11,981 nt of DNA from Streptomyces sp. MMG1533 (GCF_001279775.1 NZ_LGDG01000046.1:1-11981), one strand, 5' to 3'; positions 1 through 9,106 are shown, counted from the first letter of the stretch. Notes: generated by a model not told the origin, from the sequence alone. Numbers and translations are program-made.

Positions 1-1479
<1,479 letters not shown>

Positions 1480-1507
1480 GCGTGTGCCGACGAAAGGACG
1501 CGTCACC

Positions 1508-2869
1508 ATGCCGAAGACCGCATTCCGCCGCCCCAGACGTACGGTCGTCGCCGACCCGATGGTCTCGCTCGACGGCCTGTTGCGCGACTGGCTGCCCAGG
1601 CAGCGCTGGTTCGCGGGCAAGGACCGGCCCGTCACCGACCTCACTCTGCTGTCGATGACGGAGCTGTTCCCGGGCTGTCTGCACCTACTGGTGCAGACCA
1701 GCCACGCGCCCGTGCCGGCCCCCGGAGGCGGCGCACCGGCCGGTGACTGCTACCAGCTGCTGCTCGGCGTACGGCAGCATCTGTCGCCGCGTCTGGGCCG
1801 GGCGCTCATCGGCCGTGCGGAAGAGGGCCCGTTCGCCGGGATGACGGTGTACGACGCGCTGCACGACCCCCGGTCGGCGCAGCTGCTCCTGGAGCGGCTG
1901 CGGCATCCGGGCTCGGCCGGTCCCCTGCGGTTCGAGTGCGACCCGTCCGTGCCGGTGCCCGCCGGGCTGCCGCCGCGACTTTTGGACGCCGAGCAGTCCA
2001 ACTCCTCGCTGGTGTACGGCGACGAGTTCATCCTGAAGCTCTTCCGGCGCATCCAGCCCGGCGTCAACCCGGACCTGGAGGTTCCGGGCGCGCTGGCGGG
2101 GCAGGGCTGTCGCCGGGTGCCCGCGCCCGTGGCCTGGTTCCGGACGACGCAGCCGCAGGAGGCGACGCTGGGCGTGCTCCAGCCGTATCTGCGCAACGCG
2201 TCGGACGGCTGGACGCTGGCGCTGCGCGCGCTCGCCACCGGTGACGACTTCACCGCGCAGGCGCACGAGCTGGGGCAGGCCACGGCAGAGGTGCACCTCG
2301 CGCTGGCCGCGGCCTTCCCTGCCGATACGCACGGCGAGAGCGGCCGTACGGCGGAGGCGATGACCGAGCGGCTGGACTCCGCGGCGCACTGCGTGCCGGC
2401 GCTCAAGCCGTTCGTGCCCGGTCTGCGGGCCGCCTTCGGCGCGCTCGCCACCTGCGACGCCGGGCCGCCGGCCCAACGCATCCACGGCGACCTGCATCTG
2501 GGGCAGGTGTTGTGGGCGGGCCGGGAGTGGTTCGTCATCGACTTCGAGGGCGAGCCGTCCCGTCCGCTCAACGAGCGGCGCAGCGCCCACTCGCCGGTGC
2601 GGGACATCGCCGGCATGCTGCGCTCCTTCGACTACGCCGCCCGGCAACGCCGCCCGTGGCGTCCGGAGTGGGCGCGCTGCTGCCGGGAGGCCTTCTGCGC
2701 GGGCTACGCGTCCCGCGCCGGATGGGACCCGCGCAAGAAGCACGGTCTGTTGCATGCCTACGAGACGGACCGGGCCGTGTACGAAGTCCTTTACGAAGCC
2801 AGACACCGCCCGGACTGGCTCCCCGTACCCATGGCGGCGATCGAGCGTCTCGCCGTGAGAGGAGACTGA
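1508..2869 (+). CDS. mak: Maltokinase (Mak/Pep2)
   Basis: Mak is an ATP-dependent maltokinase that makes maltose-1-phosphate, the donor for the GlgE maltosyltransferase. The product is 453 aa, about the family's length (mycobacterial Mak is ~455 aa). It has an aminoglycoside-phosphotransferase-like fold. The N-terminal cap carries RQRWFAGKDR. The catalytic loop is HGDLHLGQ with Asp328, and the metal-binding segment is FVIDFEGEP with Asp345; the latter is followed by the ERR and PVRDIAGMLRSFDYA segments typical of Mak. The frame is open upstream to a GTG at 1415 inside treS, but ATG 1508 is preferred: it follows GAAAGGA (1492-1498) by 9 nt and starts the protein just before the family homology. 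It lies 28 bp after treS and 3 bp before glgB, so the three genes are very likely cotranscribed. Confidence 0.95.
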   Translation: MPKTAFRRPRRTVVADPMVSLDGLLRDWLPRQRWFAGKDRPVTDLTLLSMTELFPGCLHLLVQTSHAPVPAPGGGAPAGDCYQLLLGVRQHLSPRLGRALIGRAEEGPFAGMTVYDALHDPRSAQLLLERLRHPGSAGPLRFECDPSVPVPAGLPPRLLDAEQSNSSLVYGDEFILKLFRRIQPGVNPDLEVPGALAGQGCRRVPAPVAWFRTTQPQEATLGVLQPYLRNASDGWTLALRALATGDDFTAQAHELGQATAEVHLALAAAFPADTHGESGRTAEAMTERLDSAAHCVPALKPFVPGLRAAFGALATCDAGPPAQRIHGDLHLGQVLWAGREWFVIDFEGEPSRPLNERRSAHSPVRDIAGMLRSFDYAARQRRPWRPEWARCCREAFCAGYASRAGWDPRKKHGLLHAYETDRAVYEVLYEARHRPDWLPVPMAAIERLAVRGD

Positions 2870-2872
2870 CCC

Positions 2873-5083
2873 GTGGCCCTGCGCGACGATCCTTCGCTGC
2901 CCGAGCCGTCCGGACCTGCCCGGTGCGGTACGGCCCCTCCCATCGATCCCGTCGAACGTGACCGCCTGCTGTCGGGCACCCACCACGACCCGCACGCCTT
3001 GCTGGGCGCCCACCCGGTGCCCGACGGGATCGTGTTCCGGGCGCTGCGCCCGTTCGCCCGTTCGGTGAGCGTCGTGGTCGACGGCGAGCGCAGACGGCTG
3101 GCCTCGGAGGGCGACGGGCTCTTCTCCGGCGTCCTGCCGCTCGACGCGATCCCCGCGTACACGCTGCTGGTGGCGTACGCGGATGGGGAGCAGGAGGTGC
3201 ACGACCCGTACCGCTTCCTGCCCGCCCTCGGCGAAACGGACCTGCACCTCATCCGCGAGGGCCGGCACGAGCAGTTGTGGAAGGCGCTCGGCGCCGAGCC
3301 GATGACCCACCAGGGCGTGCCCGGCACCCGCTTCACGGTGTGGGCGCCCAACGCCCAAGGGGTGCGGGTCGCCGGGGAGTTCACCTTCTGGGACGGTCGG
3401 GCCTTCCCGATGCGCTCGCTCGGTTCGTCGGGTGTGTGGGAGCTGTTCCTGCCGGGCATCGGTGAGGGCACGCACTACAAGTTCGAGATCACTTCCCGCT
3501 ACGGCGGCCGGTTCCTCAAGGCCGACCCGATGGCCCGCCGCTCCGAGGTGCCGCCGGACACGGCGTCCATCGTGACCTCCTCGCAGTACGAGTGGGGCGA
3601 CCGGGAGTGGATGACCCGGCGCGGGGACGTGCCGGTGCACGAGGCTCCGTTCTCGGTCTACGAGGTCCATCTGCCCTCCTGGCGAAAGGGCCTGACGTAT
3701 CGGCAGCTTGCCGAGGAGCTGCCGTCGTACGTGAAGGACCTGGGCTTCACCCATGTCGAGCTGATGCCGGTCGCGCAGCACCCCTTCAGCGGTTCCTGGG
3801 GCTACCAGGTCACCGGCTTCTACGCGCCGATGGCACGGCTCGGCACACCGGACGACTTCCGGTACCTGATCGACGCCCTGCACCGGGCCGGCATCGGCGT
3901 GATCATGGACTGGGTGCCGGCCCACTTCCCGAAGGACGACTGGGCGCTGGCCCGCTTCGACGGGGACCCGCTGTACGAGCCGGGAGACGACCGGCGGGCG
4001 GAGCACCCGGACTGGGGGACGTACGAGTTCGACTTCGGGCGCATCGAGGTGCGCAACTTCCTGGTCGCCAATGCCGTGTACTGGTGCGAGGAGTTCCACA
4101 TCGACGGCCTGCGCGTGGACGCCGTCGCCTCCATGCTCTACCTCGACTACTCCCGCGACTCCGGCCAGTGGGCGCCCAACGCGTTCGGGGGCCGCGAGGA
4201 CCTGGACGCGATGGCGTTCCTGCAGGAGATGAACGCGACCGTGTACCGGCGGGCCCCGGGTGTGGTGACGATCGCCGAGGAGTCGACGGCCTGGGACGGC
4301 GTGACCCGCCCCACCGACGGCGGCGGCCTCGGCTTCGGCCTGAAGTGGAACATGGGCTGGATGCACGACTCGCTCGGCTACATCAGCCACGAGCCGGTCC
4401 ACCGCAAGTACCACCACAACGAGATGACCTTCTCGATGGTGTACGCGTACAGCGAGAACTACGTGCTGCCGATCTCCCACGACGAGGTCGTGCACGGCAA
4501 GCAGGCCCTGGTGTCGAAGATGCCGGGCGACTGGTGGCAACAACGCGCCAACCACCGCGCCTATCTGGGGTTCATGTGGGCCCACCCCGGAAAGCAGCTC
4601 CTCTTCATGGGCCAGGAGTTCGCTCAGGGCGCCGAGTGGTCCGAGCCCCACGGCCCCGACTGGTGGCTCCTCGACCCCGCCTACAGTGCGGAGCCGGACC
4701 ACCGGGGCGTGCGTGACCTGGTCCGCGATCTCAACACCGTCTACCGCGCCTCCCCCGCCCTGTGGCAGCGCGACACCGACCCCGGCGGGTTCCGGTGGGT
4801 GATCGGGGACGCGGCGGAGGACAACGTCTTCGCGTTCCTCAGGTACGACGCCGAGGGCACCCCTCTCCTCGCGGTCTCCAACTTCTCCCCCGTCGTCCGC
4901 CACGACTACCGCCTCGGCGTACCCGACGACGTCCCCGCCTGGCAGGAAGCCCTCAACACCGACGCGGCGCGCTACGGCGGCAGCGACCTCACCTCGCCCG
5001 ACCCGGTCAAGCCGGAGGACGGGGCCCTCCGGCTGACGCTGCCGCCGCTCGCGACGGTGTGGCTGGTACCGCTACCCGGCTGA
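2873..5083 (+). CDS. glgB: 1,4-alpha-glucan (glycogen) branching enzyme GlgB
   Basis: GlgB introduces alpha-1,6 branches into linear alpha-1,4-glucan, here probably glucan made by GlgE from maltose-1-phosphate. It has 736 residues, full length for the two-N-domain type. The N1 domain contains [10 protein letters not shown], the CBM48 domain has [19 protein letters not shown], and the rest is a GH13_9 barrel and C-terminal beta domain. Catalytic residues are Asp416 (GLRVDAV), Glu469 (TIAEEST) and Asp537 (SHDEVVHGK). Each is 11 above the residues I recall for E. coli GlgB (405, 458, 526), so the spacing is perfectly conserved. Region I reads MDWVPAHFP. The GTG start at 2873 is preceded by AGGAG (2860-2864) at 8 nt, with the mak stop at 2867-2869, so translation is probably coupled to mak. 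It is the last gene of the visible operon. Confidence 0.97.
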   Translation: MALRDDPSLPEPSGPARCGTAPPIDPVERDRLLSGTHHDPHALLGAHPVPDGIVFRALRPFARSVSVVVDGERRRLASEGDGLFSGVLPLDAIPAYTLLVAYADGEQEVHDPYRFLPALGETDLHLIREGRHEQLWKALGAEPMTHQGVPGTRFTVWAPNAQGVRVAGEFTFWDGRAFPMRSLGSSGVWELFLPGIGEGTHYKFEITSRYGGRFLKADPMARRSEVPPDTASIVTSSQYEWGDREWMTRRGDVPVHEAPFSVYEVHLPSWRKGLTYRQLAEELPSYVKDLGFTHVELMPVAQHPFSGSWGYQVTGFYAPMARLGTPDDFRYLIDALHRAGIGVIMDWVPAHFPKDDWALARFDGDPLYEPGDDRRAEHPDWGTYEFDFGRIEVRNFLVANAVYWCEEFHIDGLRVDAVASMLYLDYSRDSGQWAPNAFGGREDLDAMAFLQEMNATVYRRAPGVVTIAEESTAWDGVTRPTDGGGLGFGLKWNMGWMHDSLGYISHEPVHRKYHHNEMTFSMVYAYSENYVLPISHDEVVHGKQALVSKMPGDWWQQRANHRAYLGFMWAHPGKQLLFMGQEFAQGAEWSEPHGPDWWLLDPAYSAEPDHRGVRDLVRDLNTVYRASPALWQRDTDPGGFRWVIGDAAEDNVFAFLRYDAEGTPLLAVSNFSPVVRHDYRLGVPDDVPAWQEALNTDAARYGGSDLTSPDPVKPEDGALRLTLPPLATVWLVPLPG

Positions 5084-5085
5084 GG

Positions 5086-5170
5086 CCTCGCGGCGACGAC
5101 AGGTGTTCGAACGGCCCCGGAGGGGCAGTCGGGGTCGTACACGAGCGAGCATTCCTCGTCGCCGCAGAGG
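5086..5170 (+). repeat. Imperfect long-range inverted repeat in the glgB / ligase intergenic gap
   Basis: Bases 5091-5099 (CGGCGACGA) are the exact complement of 5156-5164, and 5086-5089 (CCTC) pair with 5167-5170 (GAGG), with a small bulge between the two blocks. The loop is 56 nt and contains its own small hairpin, GCCCC-GGA-GGGGC (5114-5126). No U-tract follows, so it does not look like a classical terminator. It may slow or attenuate read-through, or it may be a chance product of high GC. Confidence 0.35.
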
Positions 5171-5192
5171 GGCCACAGAAAGGCTGCATCAG

Positions 5193-6281
5193 GTGCGCAC
5201 CGTCGGAGTGGAGGAGGAACTCCTCCTGGTCGACCCGGAGACGGGTGAGCCGCAGGCACTGTCCGCCGCGGTCCTCGCCCGTGCCGCACAGGACGACGCC
5301 GATCAGGACGTCTTCGAGAAGGAACTGCACAACCAGATGCTCGAGTTCGCGACGCATCCGCAGTCGGGAATGGAGGATCTGCGGGCGGAGATCGTCCGCA
5401 TCCGCAAGGAGGCCGCCCGGCACGCCGGGGAGAGCGGCTGCACGGTCGCCGCGCTCGCCACCTCGCCGCTGCCCGTCAGGCCCGCCGTGGGCGTGGGCCG
5501 CCGCTACCAGTGGATGGCGGAGCAGTACGGGATCGCCACTCAGGAACAACTCGTCCTGGGCTGCCATGTGCATGTTTCCGTGGAGTCCGACGAGGAGGGC
5601 GTCGCCGTCATCGACCGGATCCAGCCCTGGCTGTCGGTGCTGTCCGCGCTGAGCGCCAACTCCCCTTTCTGGCAGGGCAAGGACACCCTCTACAGCAGCT
5701 ATCGCAGCCGGGTGTGGCAGCGCTGGCCGTCGGCCGGTCCGACCGAGCCCCTCCGTTCGGCCGAGCGCTACCACCGCAGGGTCGCGGACATGGTGGCCAC
5801 CGGTGTGATCCTCGACGAGGGGATGATCTACTTCGACGCCCGGCTGTCCCGGCGCTACCCGACCGTGGAGATCCGGGTCTCGGACGTCTGTCTGCATTCC
5901 GGCACCGCCGTGCTCGTCGCCACCCTCGCCCGCGGCCTCGTGGAGACCGCCGCGCGTGAATGGCGGGCCGGCCGGGAGCCGCTGGGGCACAGCGTGAGCC
6001 TGCTGCGGCTGGCCGCCTGGCGTGCCGCCCGGTCGGGACTGACCGAGGAACTGCTGCACCCCGCGACCATGCGGCGCATGCCGGCGGCGACGGTCGTACG
6101 GGCTCTGCTGGACCACGTCGGGGACGCCCTCGCCGAGACCGGCGACCTCGACCGTGCCCGCGAGACCTGCGAAGAGCTGCTGCGCACCGGCAGCGGCGCC
6201 GGGGTACAGCGCGCGCTGATGACACGGACCGGGAGCCTCAGGGACGTGGTCACCGAGTGCGTGCGCATCACGCAGAGGTGA
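5193..6281 (+). CDS. Carboxylate-amine ligase, glutamate-cysteine ligase 2 (YbdK) family
   Basis: This belongs to the ATP-dependent GCS2 ligase family, whose E. coli member YbdK has weak gamma-glutamylcysteine synthetase activity; the physiological substrate in actinomycetes is not clear. The protein is 362 aa, close to the usual ~370. Family signatures are the N-terminal TVGVEEELLLVD (residues 3-14, with the acidic Glu run that helps bind metal-ATP), HNQMLEFATHPQ, LGCHVHVSVES, and FDARLSRRYPTVEIRVSDV. The frame is open back to 5103, but GTG 5193 is chosen because homology begins at once and AGAAAGG (5177-5183) sits 9 nt upstream. It lies 109 bp after glgB on the same strand, so it could be read through or have its own promoter. 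Streptomycetes use mycothiol and ergothioneine rather than glutathione, so a role in glutathione synthesis should not be assumed. Confidence 0.9.
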   Translation: MRTVGVEEELLLVDPETGEPQALSAAVLARAAQDDADQDVFEKELHNQMLEFATHPQSGMEDLRAEIVRIRKEAARHAGESGCTVAALATSPLPVRPAVGVGRRYQWMAEQYGIATQEQLVLGCHVHVSVESDEEGVAVIDRIQPWLSVLSALSANSPFWQGKDTLYSSYRSRVWQRWPSAGPTEPLRSAERYHRRVADMVATGVILDEGMIYFDARLSRRYPTVEIRVSDVCLHSGTAVLVATLARGLVETAAREWRAGREPLGHSVSLLRLAAWRAARSGLTEELLHPATMRRMPAATVVRALLDHVGDALAETGDLDRARETCEELLRTGSGAGVQRALMTRTGSLRDVVTECVRITQR

Positions 6282-6477
6282 GACGGCCGCACGCCGGACT
6301 GCTCTCACACCATGAGAACGACGGCGTACACCAGTCCCCCGAATATGCCGAGATCATCGACGGCCGGCCAGTTCTCCGTTCACGGGCACCGCGCGCCCTC
6401 ACCTGAGCTAGATTCGAGCACCGCAGATAACCGTGCTCATCGGCGGAGTTACACCCCGTACACATCAGGAGCAGTGC
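6282..6477. other. 196-bp intergenic region before the acyl-CoA synthetase
   Basis: This presumably carries the promoter for the synthetase gene. A TAGATT hexamer at 6409-6414 resembles a Streptomyces -10 box, but I see no -35 box at 16-19 bp, so I do not assign a promoter. Base composition is slightly lower in GC than the flanking genes around 6405-6465. The antisense strand has a 24-codon hydrophobic reading frame without a normal start codon (6308-6379), described under findings. Confidence 0.4.
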
Positions 6478-8385
6478 ATGCGCGACTTCGCCCTCGCTCC
6501 CCCGGCCACCTCGCACCTGACCGGCGGGCTCGCCGACAGTCTCTTCGAGACTGCGGCCGACAACCCCGCCCTGCCGATGCTGGCCCGCCGCTCGGACGCC
6601 GCCTCCTCCGTGTGGGAGGAGGTGACCGCAGTGGAGCTGCGGGACGAGGTGGTGGACCTGGCCAAGGGACTGGTCGCCTCCGGGATCTCGCCGGGTCACC
6701 GGGTGGCGATCATGGCGCGTACCCGGTACGAGTGGACGGTCCTGGGCTACGCGCTGTGGACGGTGGGCGCCGAGGTCGTGCCGATCCATCCGACGTCGTC
6801 GCGCGACCAGGTCGAGTGGATCCTGCGGGACGCCGGCTGTGTGGCCGTGGCCGTCGAGGACGAGCAGAGCGTGATGACGGTCGGTTCCGTGTGTGCGGCG
6901 CTGCCTCGGCTGCGCCACGTCTGGCAGCTGGACGCGGGGGCCCTTCGGGAGCTGGTGGAGCGGGGCGAGTTCATCCCGCTCGCCACCGTCGACTCGCTGC
7001 GCCGCATCGTGCTTCCGGACTCCACCGCCGTCGTCGCCTACACCTCCGGCACGACCGGGCAGGCGCTCGGCTGCGCGCTGAGCCACCGCAGCCTCGCGAG
7101 CCCCTGCGACACCCTGCTGGCGGGCTGGGGGCACACGGCCGCGCCGCCCGGGGAACAGGCGTCCGTCCTCGCCTTCCTGCCGTTCTCCCATGTCTACGGC
7201 CTCATGATCCAGGGCATGTGCGTGCGCGGCGGTCTGCTCATGGCCCATGAGCCCGACCTGAGCTCGGAGTCGCTCACGTCGGCGCTGCGCTCCTTCCGCC
7301 CCACCTACTTCTACGCCGTGCCCTCGGTCTTCGAGAAGATCTACAAGACGTTCCTGCGCACCGCCCAGCAGACGGGTCGCGGCGCGCTGTTCGAGCGGGC
7401 GGCCGAGACGGCACGGGACTACGCCGCGGCGTGCGAGCGGCAGCGGCTGGGCGAGGGGCCCGGCCCCGGCTTCGATCTGCGCCTGCAGCACGCCCTGTAC
7501 GAACGCACGGTGTACCGCAAGCTGCGGGGCGCCCTCGGCGGCAGAGCCCGGCGCGCCACGTCGGGCGGCTCGCCGCTCAACCGCGACCTCTGCCTCTTCT
7601 ACGAGGGCATAGGCATCTACGTCCACGACGGGTACGGGCTCACGGAGACCAGCGGCGGGATCACGATGCAGCCGCTGGGGCGTGAGAAGTCCGGCACCGT
7701 CGGACAGGCCCTGCCGGGCACGGACATCCGGGTGGCCGACGACGGGGAGATCCTGGTCCGCGGGCCGTCGGTGTTCCAGGGCTACGTGAGCGACGAGTCG
7801 GCGACCCGGGCCGCCCTGCTGCACGGCGGCTGGCTGGCCACGGGAGACATCGGGCGGCTGGATCCTGAGGGCTATCTGACGATCACCGGGCGCAAGAAGG
7901 ACGTCATCATCACCAACAGCGGCAAGAGCGTCGCCCCCGCCGCCTTGGAGCACCGGCTGCGGATGCACCCGCTGATCCATCAGGCGGTGATCGTCGGTGA
8001 CAACCGGCCCTGTGTGGGGGCGCTGATCACCCTTGACCCGGAGTTCCTCGCCCACTGGCGGGCGGGCTTCGCGTGGCAGAGCGACGCGCCGAACCGGGAG
8101 GCGCGGGAGGAGAACGCGCTGCGGGAGGAGATCACCCGGGCCGTGGCGGCGGCCAACAGTGCCGTGTCACGCTCGGAGTCCGTCCGGGTGTTCCGCGTGA
8201 TTCCCGAGCCTTTCGACCTGGCCAGCGGGCTGCTGACGCCGTCGATGAAGCTGCGCCGGGACCTGATCGTGCGGACGTACGCGTTCGAGATCGACGCCAT
8301 GTACCAGGCGCGCTCGCGCGGCGGGCGGCAGGTCTTGCCGGACGAGTCGGCGACCTGGGACGACGCGGACAACGTGTTCCGGTGA
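6478..8385 (+). CDS. AMP-forming long-chain acyl-CoA synthetase (FadD-like), altered P-loop
   Basis: It is predicted to adenylate a fatty acid with ATP and transfer it to CoA, as in the ANL superfamily. The product is 635 aa, full length for the FACL class. Motifs in order: P-loop A3 at residues 188-198 (YTSGTTGQALG), gate region AFLPFSHVYG, A5 YGLTETSG (386-393), A7 TGDIGRLD with Asp457, hinge GRKKDVIITNSGKSVAP, and C-terminal A10 LTPSMKLRR with Lys591, the adenylation lysine. The P-loop normally ends PKG; here Leu197 stands where the lysine should be, which may lower or alter ATP use. The start is ATG 6478 with AGGAG (6467-6471) 6 nt upstream; the frame runs 45 nt further upstream but without a better site. 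It is probably monocistronic, ending before a hairpin. Substrate chain length cannot be read from the sequence. Confidence 0.92.
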   Translation: MRDFALAPPATSHLTGGLADSLFETAADNPALPMLARRSDAASSVWEEVTAVELRDEVVDLAKGLVASGISPGHRVAIMARTRYEWTVLGYALWTVGAEVVPIHPTSSRDQVEWILRDAGCVAVAVEDEQSVMTVGSVCAALPRLRHVWQLDAGALRELVERGEFIPLATVDSLRRIVLPDSTAVVAYTSGTTGQALGCALSHRSLASPCDTLLAGWGHTAAPPGEQASVLAFLPFSHVYGLMIQGMCVRGGLLMAHEPDLSSESLTSALRSFRPTYFYAVPSVFEKIYKTFLRTAQQTGRGALFERAAETARDYAAACERQRLGEGPGPGFDLRLQHALYERTVYRKLRGALGGRARRATSGGSPLNRDLCLFYEGIGIYVHDGYGLTETSGGITMQPLGREKSGTVGQALPGTDIRVADDGEILVRGPSVFQGYVSDESATRAALLHGGWLATGDIGRLDPEGYLTITGRKKDVIITNSGKSVAPAALEHRLRMHPLIHQAVIVGDNRPCVGALITLDPEFLAHWRAGFAWQSDAPNREAREENALREEITRAVAAANSAVSRSESVRVFRVIPEPFDLASGLLTPSMKLRRDLIVRTYAFEIDAMYQARSRGGRQVLPDESATWDDADNVFR

Positions 8386-8432
8386 CGGTGTGCGTCCGGG
8401 GCGGCGACCGGCCGCCCTGCGCGGCGCATGCC

Positions 8433-8466
8433 GAAGGGCGCATGCCATGGTGCGCATGCGCCCTTT
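8433..8466. terminator. Palindromic hairpin, probable bidirectional terminator
   Basis: GGGCGCATGC (8436-8445) is perfectly complementary to GCATGCGCCC (8454-8463) around an 8-nt loop. A8435-T8464 and A8434-T8465 extend it, with a possible G-U pair at 8433/8466. It sits between the convergent stops of the acyl-CoA synthetase (8385) and the DUF4190 gene (8489). Only a short TTT follows on +, and the same weak AA run lies on the other side, as is common for U-poor actinobacterial terminators. A further direct copy of GGCGCATGCC lies at 8423-8432, which could form a competing stem. Confidence 0.7.
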
Positions 8467-8488
8467 CGAGCCTGGTCGGGGGCTTCGG

Positions 8489-8776
8489 TCAGCCGCCGAT
8501 GTACCAGGTGGAGCCGCCGTTCGCCGCGGCCACCGCGAGCAGCACCGCGAAGATGACCAGATCGACGACGCCGAGGACGATACCGGCCTTGGCCATTCCG
8601 GCCCCGCCCTTGGCCGGTGCCTGGCGCATTCCCACGGCGCCCAGCACTATCGCCATCGGACCGAGAACCACGTTGAAGAAGATCAGTCCGATGATTCCGC
8701 AGATGAGGCTCGCGATGGCCAGACCATTGGTGCGCGACCTGGAGGACGCGGCAGAGGAACCGCCGTAACTCGTCAT
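8489..8776 (-). CDS. Small DUF4190-type membrane protein
   Basis: This is a 95-aa integral membrane protein of unknown function. A short polar, Ser/Gly-rich N-terminus (residues 1-17) precedes a hydrophobic hairpin-like stretch (19-50, LAIASLICGIIGLI then LGPMAIVLGAVG), a glycine- and lysine-containing linker (51-63), and a second helix (64-85). The C-terminus ends STWYIGG. The repeated pattern of G-x-A-x-A-S-x-x-x-G-I-x-G and G-x-V-L-G-V-V is characteristic of DUF4190 proteins, common in streptomycetes, often in several copies. ATG 8776 is chosen over an in-frame upstream ATG at 8833 because GGGAGAA (8781-8787) lies just upstream and homologues begin near MTSYGG. It converges with the acyl-CoA synthetase; its upstream region holds a dyad and repeats. 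Confidence 0.87.
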   Translation of the reverse strand: MTSYGGSSAASSRSRTNGLAIASLICGIIGLIFFNVVLGPMAIVLGAVGMRQAPAKGGAGMAKAGIVLGVVDLVIFAVLLAVAAANGGSTWYIGG

Positions 8777-8844
8777 CACATTCTCCCGGTGTCGGGGGCT
8801 TGGATATCCGGCGAGTTCCCTCCAATACACCACACATACCGACT

Positions 8845-8868
8845 AATTGACGTGACGTCAGGGCAATT
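8845..8868. promoter_or_regulatory. 24-bp dyad centred on TGACGTCA, candidate operator
   Basis: TGACGTCA (8853-8860) is a perfect 8-bp palindrome. Around the same centre (8856.5), AATTG at 8845-8849 pairs symmetrically with CAATT at 8864-8868, so 20 of 24 positions are symmetric. It lies about 70 bp upstream of the DUF4190 start and 30 bp past the stop of the 58-aa gene, where a promoter for the DUF4190 gene is expected. Dyads like this are typical of dimeric HTH repressor or activator sites. I cannot name the regulator. Confidence 0.5.
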
Positions 8869-8886
8869 CCGAAATTCCGAATTCCG
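8865..8886. repeat. Three direct repeats of AATTCCG
   Basis: AATTCCG occurs at 8865-8871, 8873-8879 and 8880-8886, spaced 8 and 7 bp; the first copy overlaps the right arm of the adjoining dyad. On the - strand this reads as three CGGAATT units just upstream of where the DUF4190 promoter should lie. The AT-rich character is unusual in this window. It could be a cooperative binding site or simple slippage. Confidence 0.5.
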
Positions 8887-8898
8887 CTTGTCGAACCG

Positions 8899-9075
8899 TC
8901 AGCGCCGACGGCCGCGAGCCGCCCAGGAGCTGCCCACGCCGGCGAGATGCAGTGCCAGCACCGTCAGGCCGAGCAGCATGACGTTCGTCGACGTGAAAAC
9001 GTCGTTGGTCGAGATCTCGGCGGCGTTGATCAAGAACGCGATGAAAAGCAGTACTGCCGCAGCTATGGCGAGCAC
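8899..9075 (-). CDS. 58-aa two-helix membrane protein, function unknown
   Basis: The frame runs from GTG 9075-9073 to TGA 8901-8899. The protein has a hydrophobic N-terminal helix (residues 1-17, LAIAAAVLLFIAFLIN), a polar loop (18-31, NAAEISTNDVFTSTN region), a second helix (32-48, VMLLGLTVLALHLAGVG) and a basic tail ending RGRRR. An ideal GGAGG (complement of 9083-9087) lies 7 nt upstream of the start. Codon use is typical of the host. From memory, streptomycetes commonly carry very similar tiny proteins with a DVF-TNVML segment, but their function is not known to me. It may be coordinated with the downstream DUF4190 gene on the same strand, although ~120 bp with its own dyad separates them. 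Short length makes it easily missed. Confidence 0.8.
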   Translation of the reverse strand: MLAIAAAVLLFIAFLINAAEISTNDVFTSTNVMLLGLTVLALHLAGVGSSWAARGRRR

Positions 9076-9088
9076 GAGTCACCCTCCG

Positions 9089-9106
9089 TTCGTATCCTTC
9101 TACGAA
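9089..9106. promoter_or_regulatory. Perfect dyad TTCGTA-N6-TACGAA, candidate operator or 5'-UTR element
   Basis: TTCGTA (9089-9094) and TACGAA (9101-9106) form a perfect 18-bp inverted repeat with a 6-nt centre. It lies directly upstream of the GGAGG of the 58-aa membrane protein gene on the - strand, so it could be a repressor operator over the promoter or transcript start, or a small leader hairpin masking the ribosome-binding site. It is also within the divergent region shared with the + strand ATPase gene. Confidence 0.5.

Noticed and set aside
1685..4903. 1072-residue open frame on the - strand
   Set aside because: It lies antisense to mak and glgB, both certain by catalytic motifs; the composition (Arg/Gly/Val/His-rich, low complexity) is the usual antisense shadow of a high-GC gene.
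6409..6414. TAGATT as a -10 box for the acyl-CoA synthetase
   Set aside because: The nearest -35-like hexamer, TTCACG at 6379, gives a 24-bp spacer, too long for a normal promoter.
6268..8055. 595-residue open frame on the - strand
   Set aside because: It is antisense to the acyl-CoA synthetase and shows no domain pattern; it is another GC-driven shadow.
8777..8833. Upstream in-frame ATG (8833) as start of the DUF4190 protein
   Set aside because: The added 19 residues are not hydrophobic or family-like, and the ribosome site at 8781-8787 fits ATG 8776.
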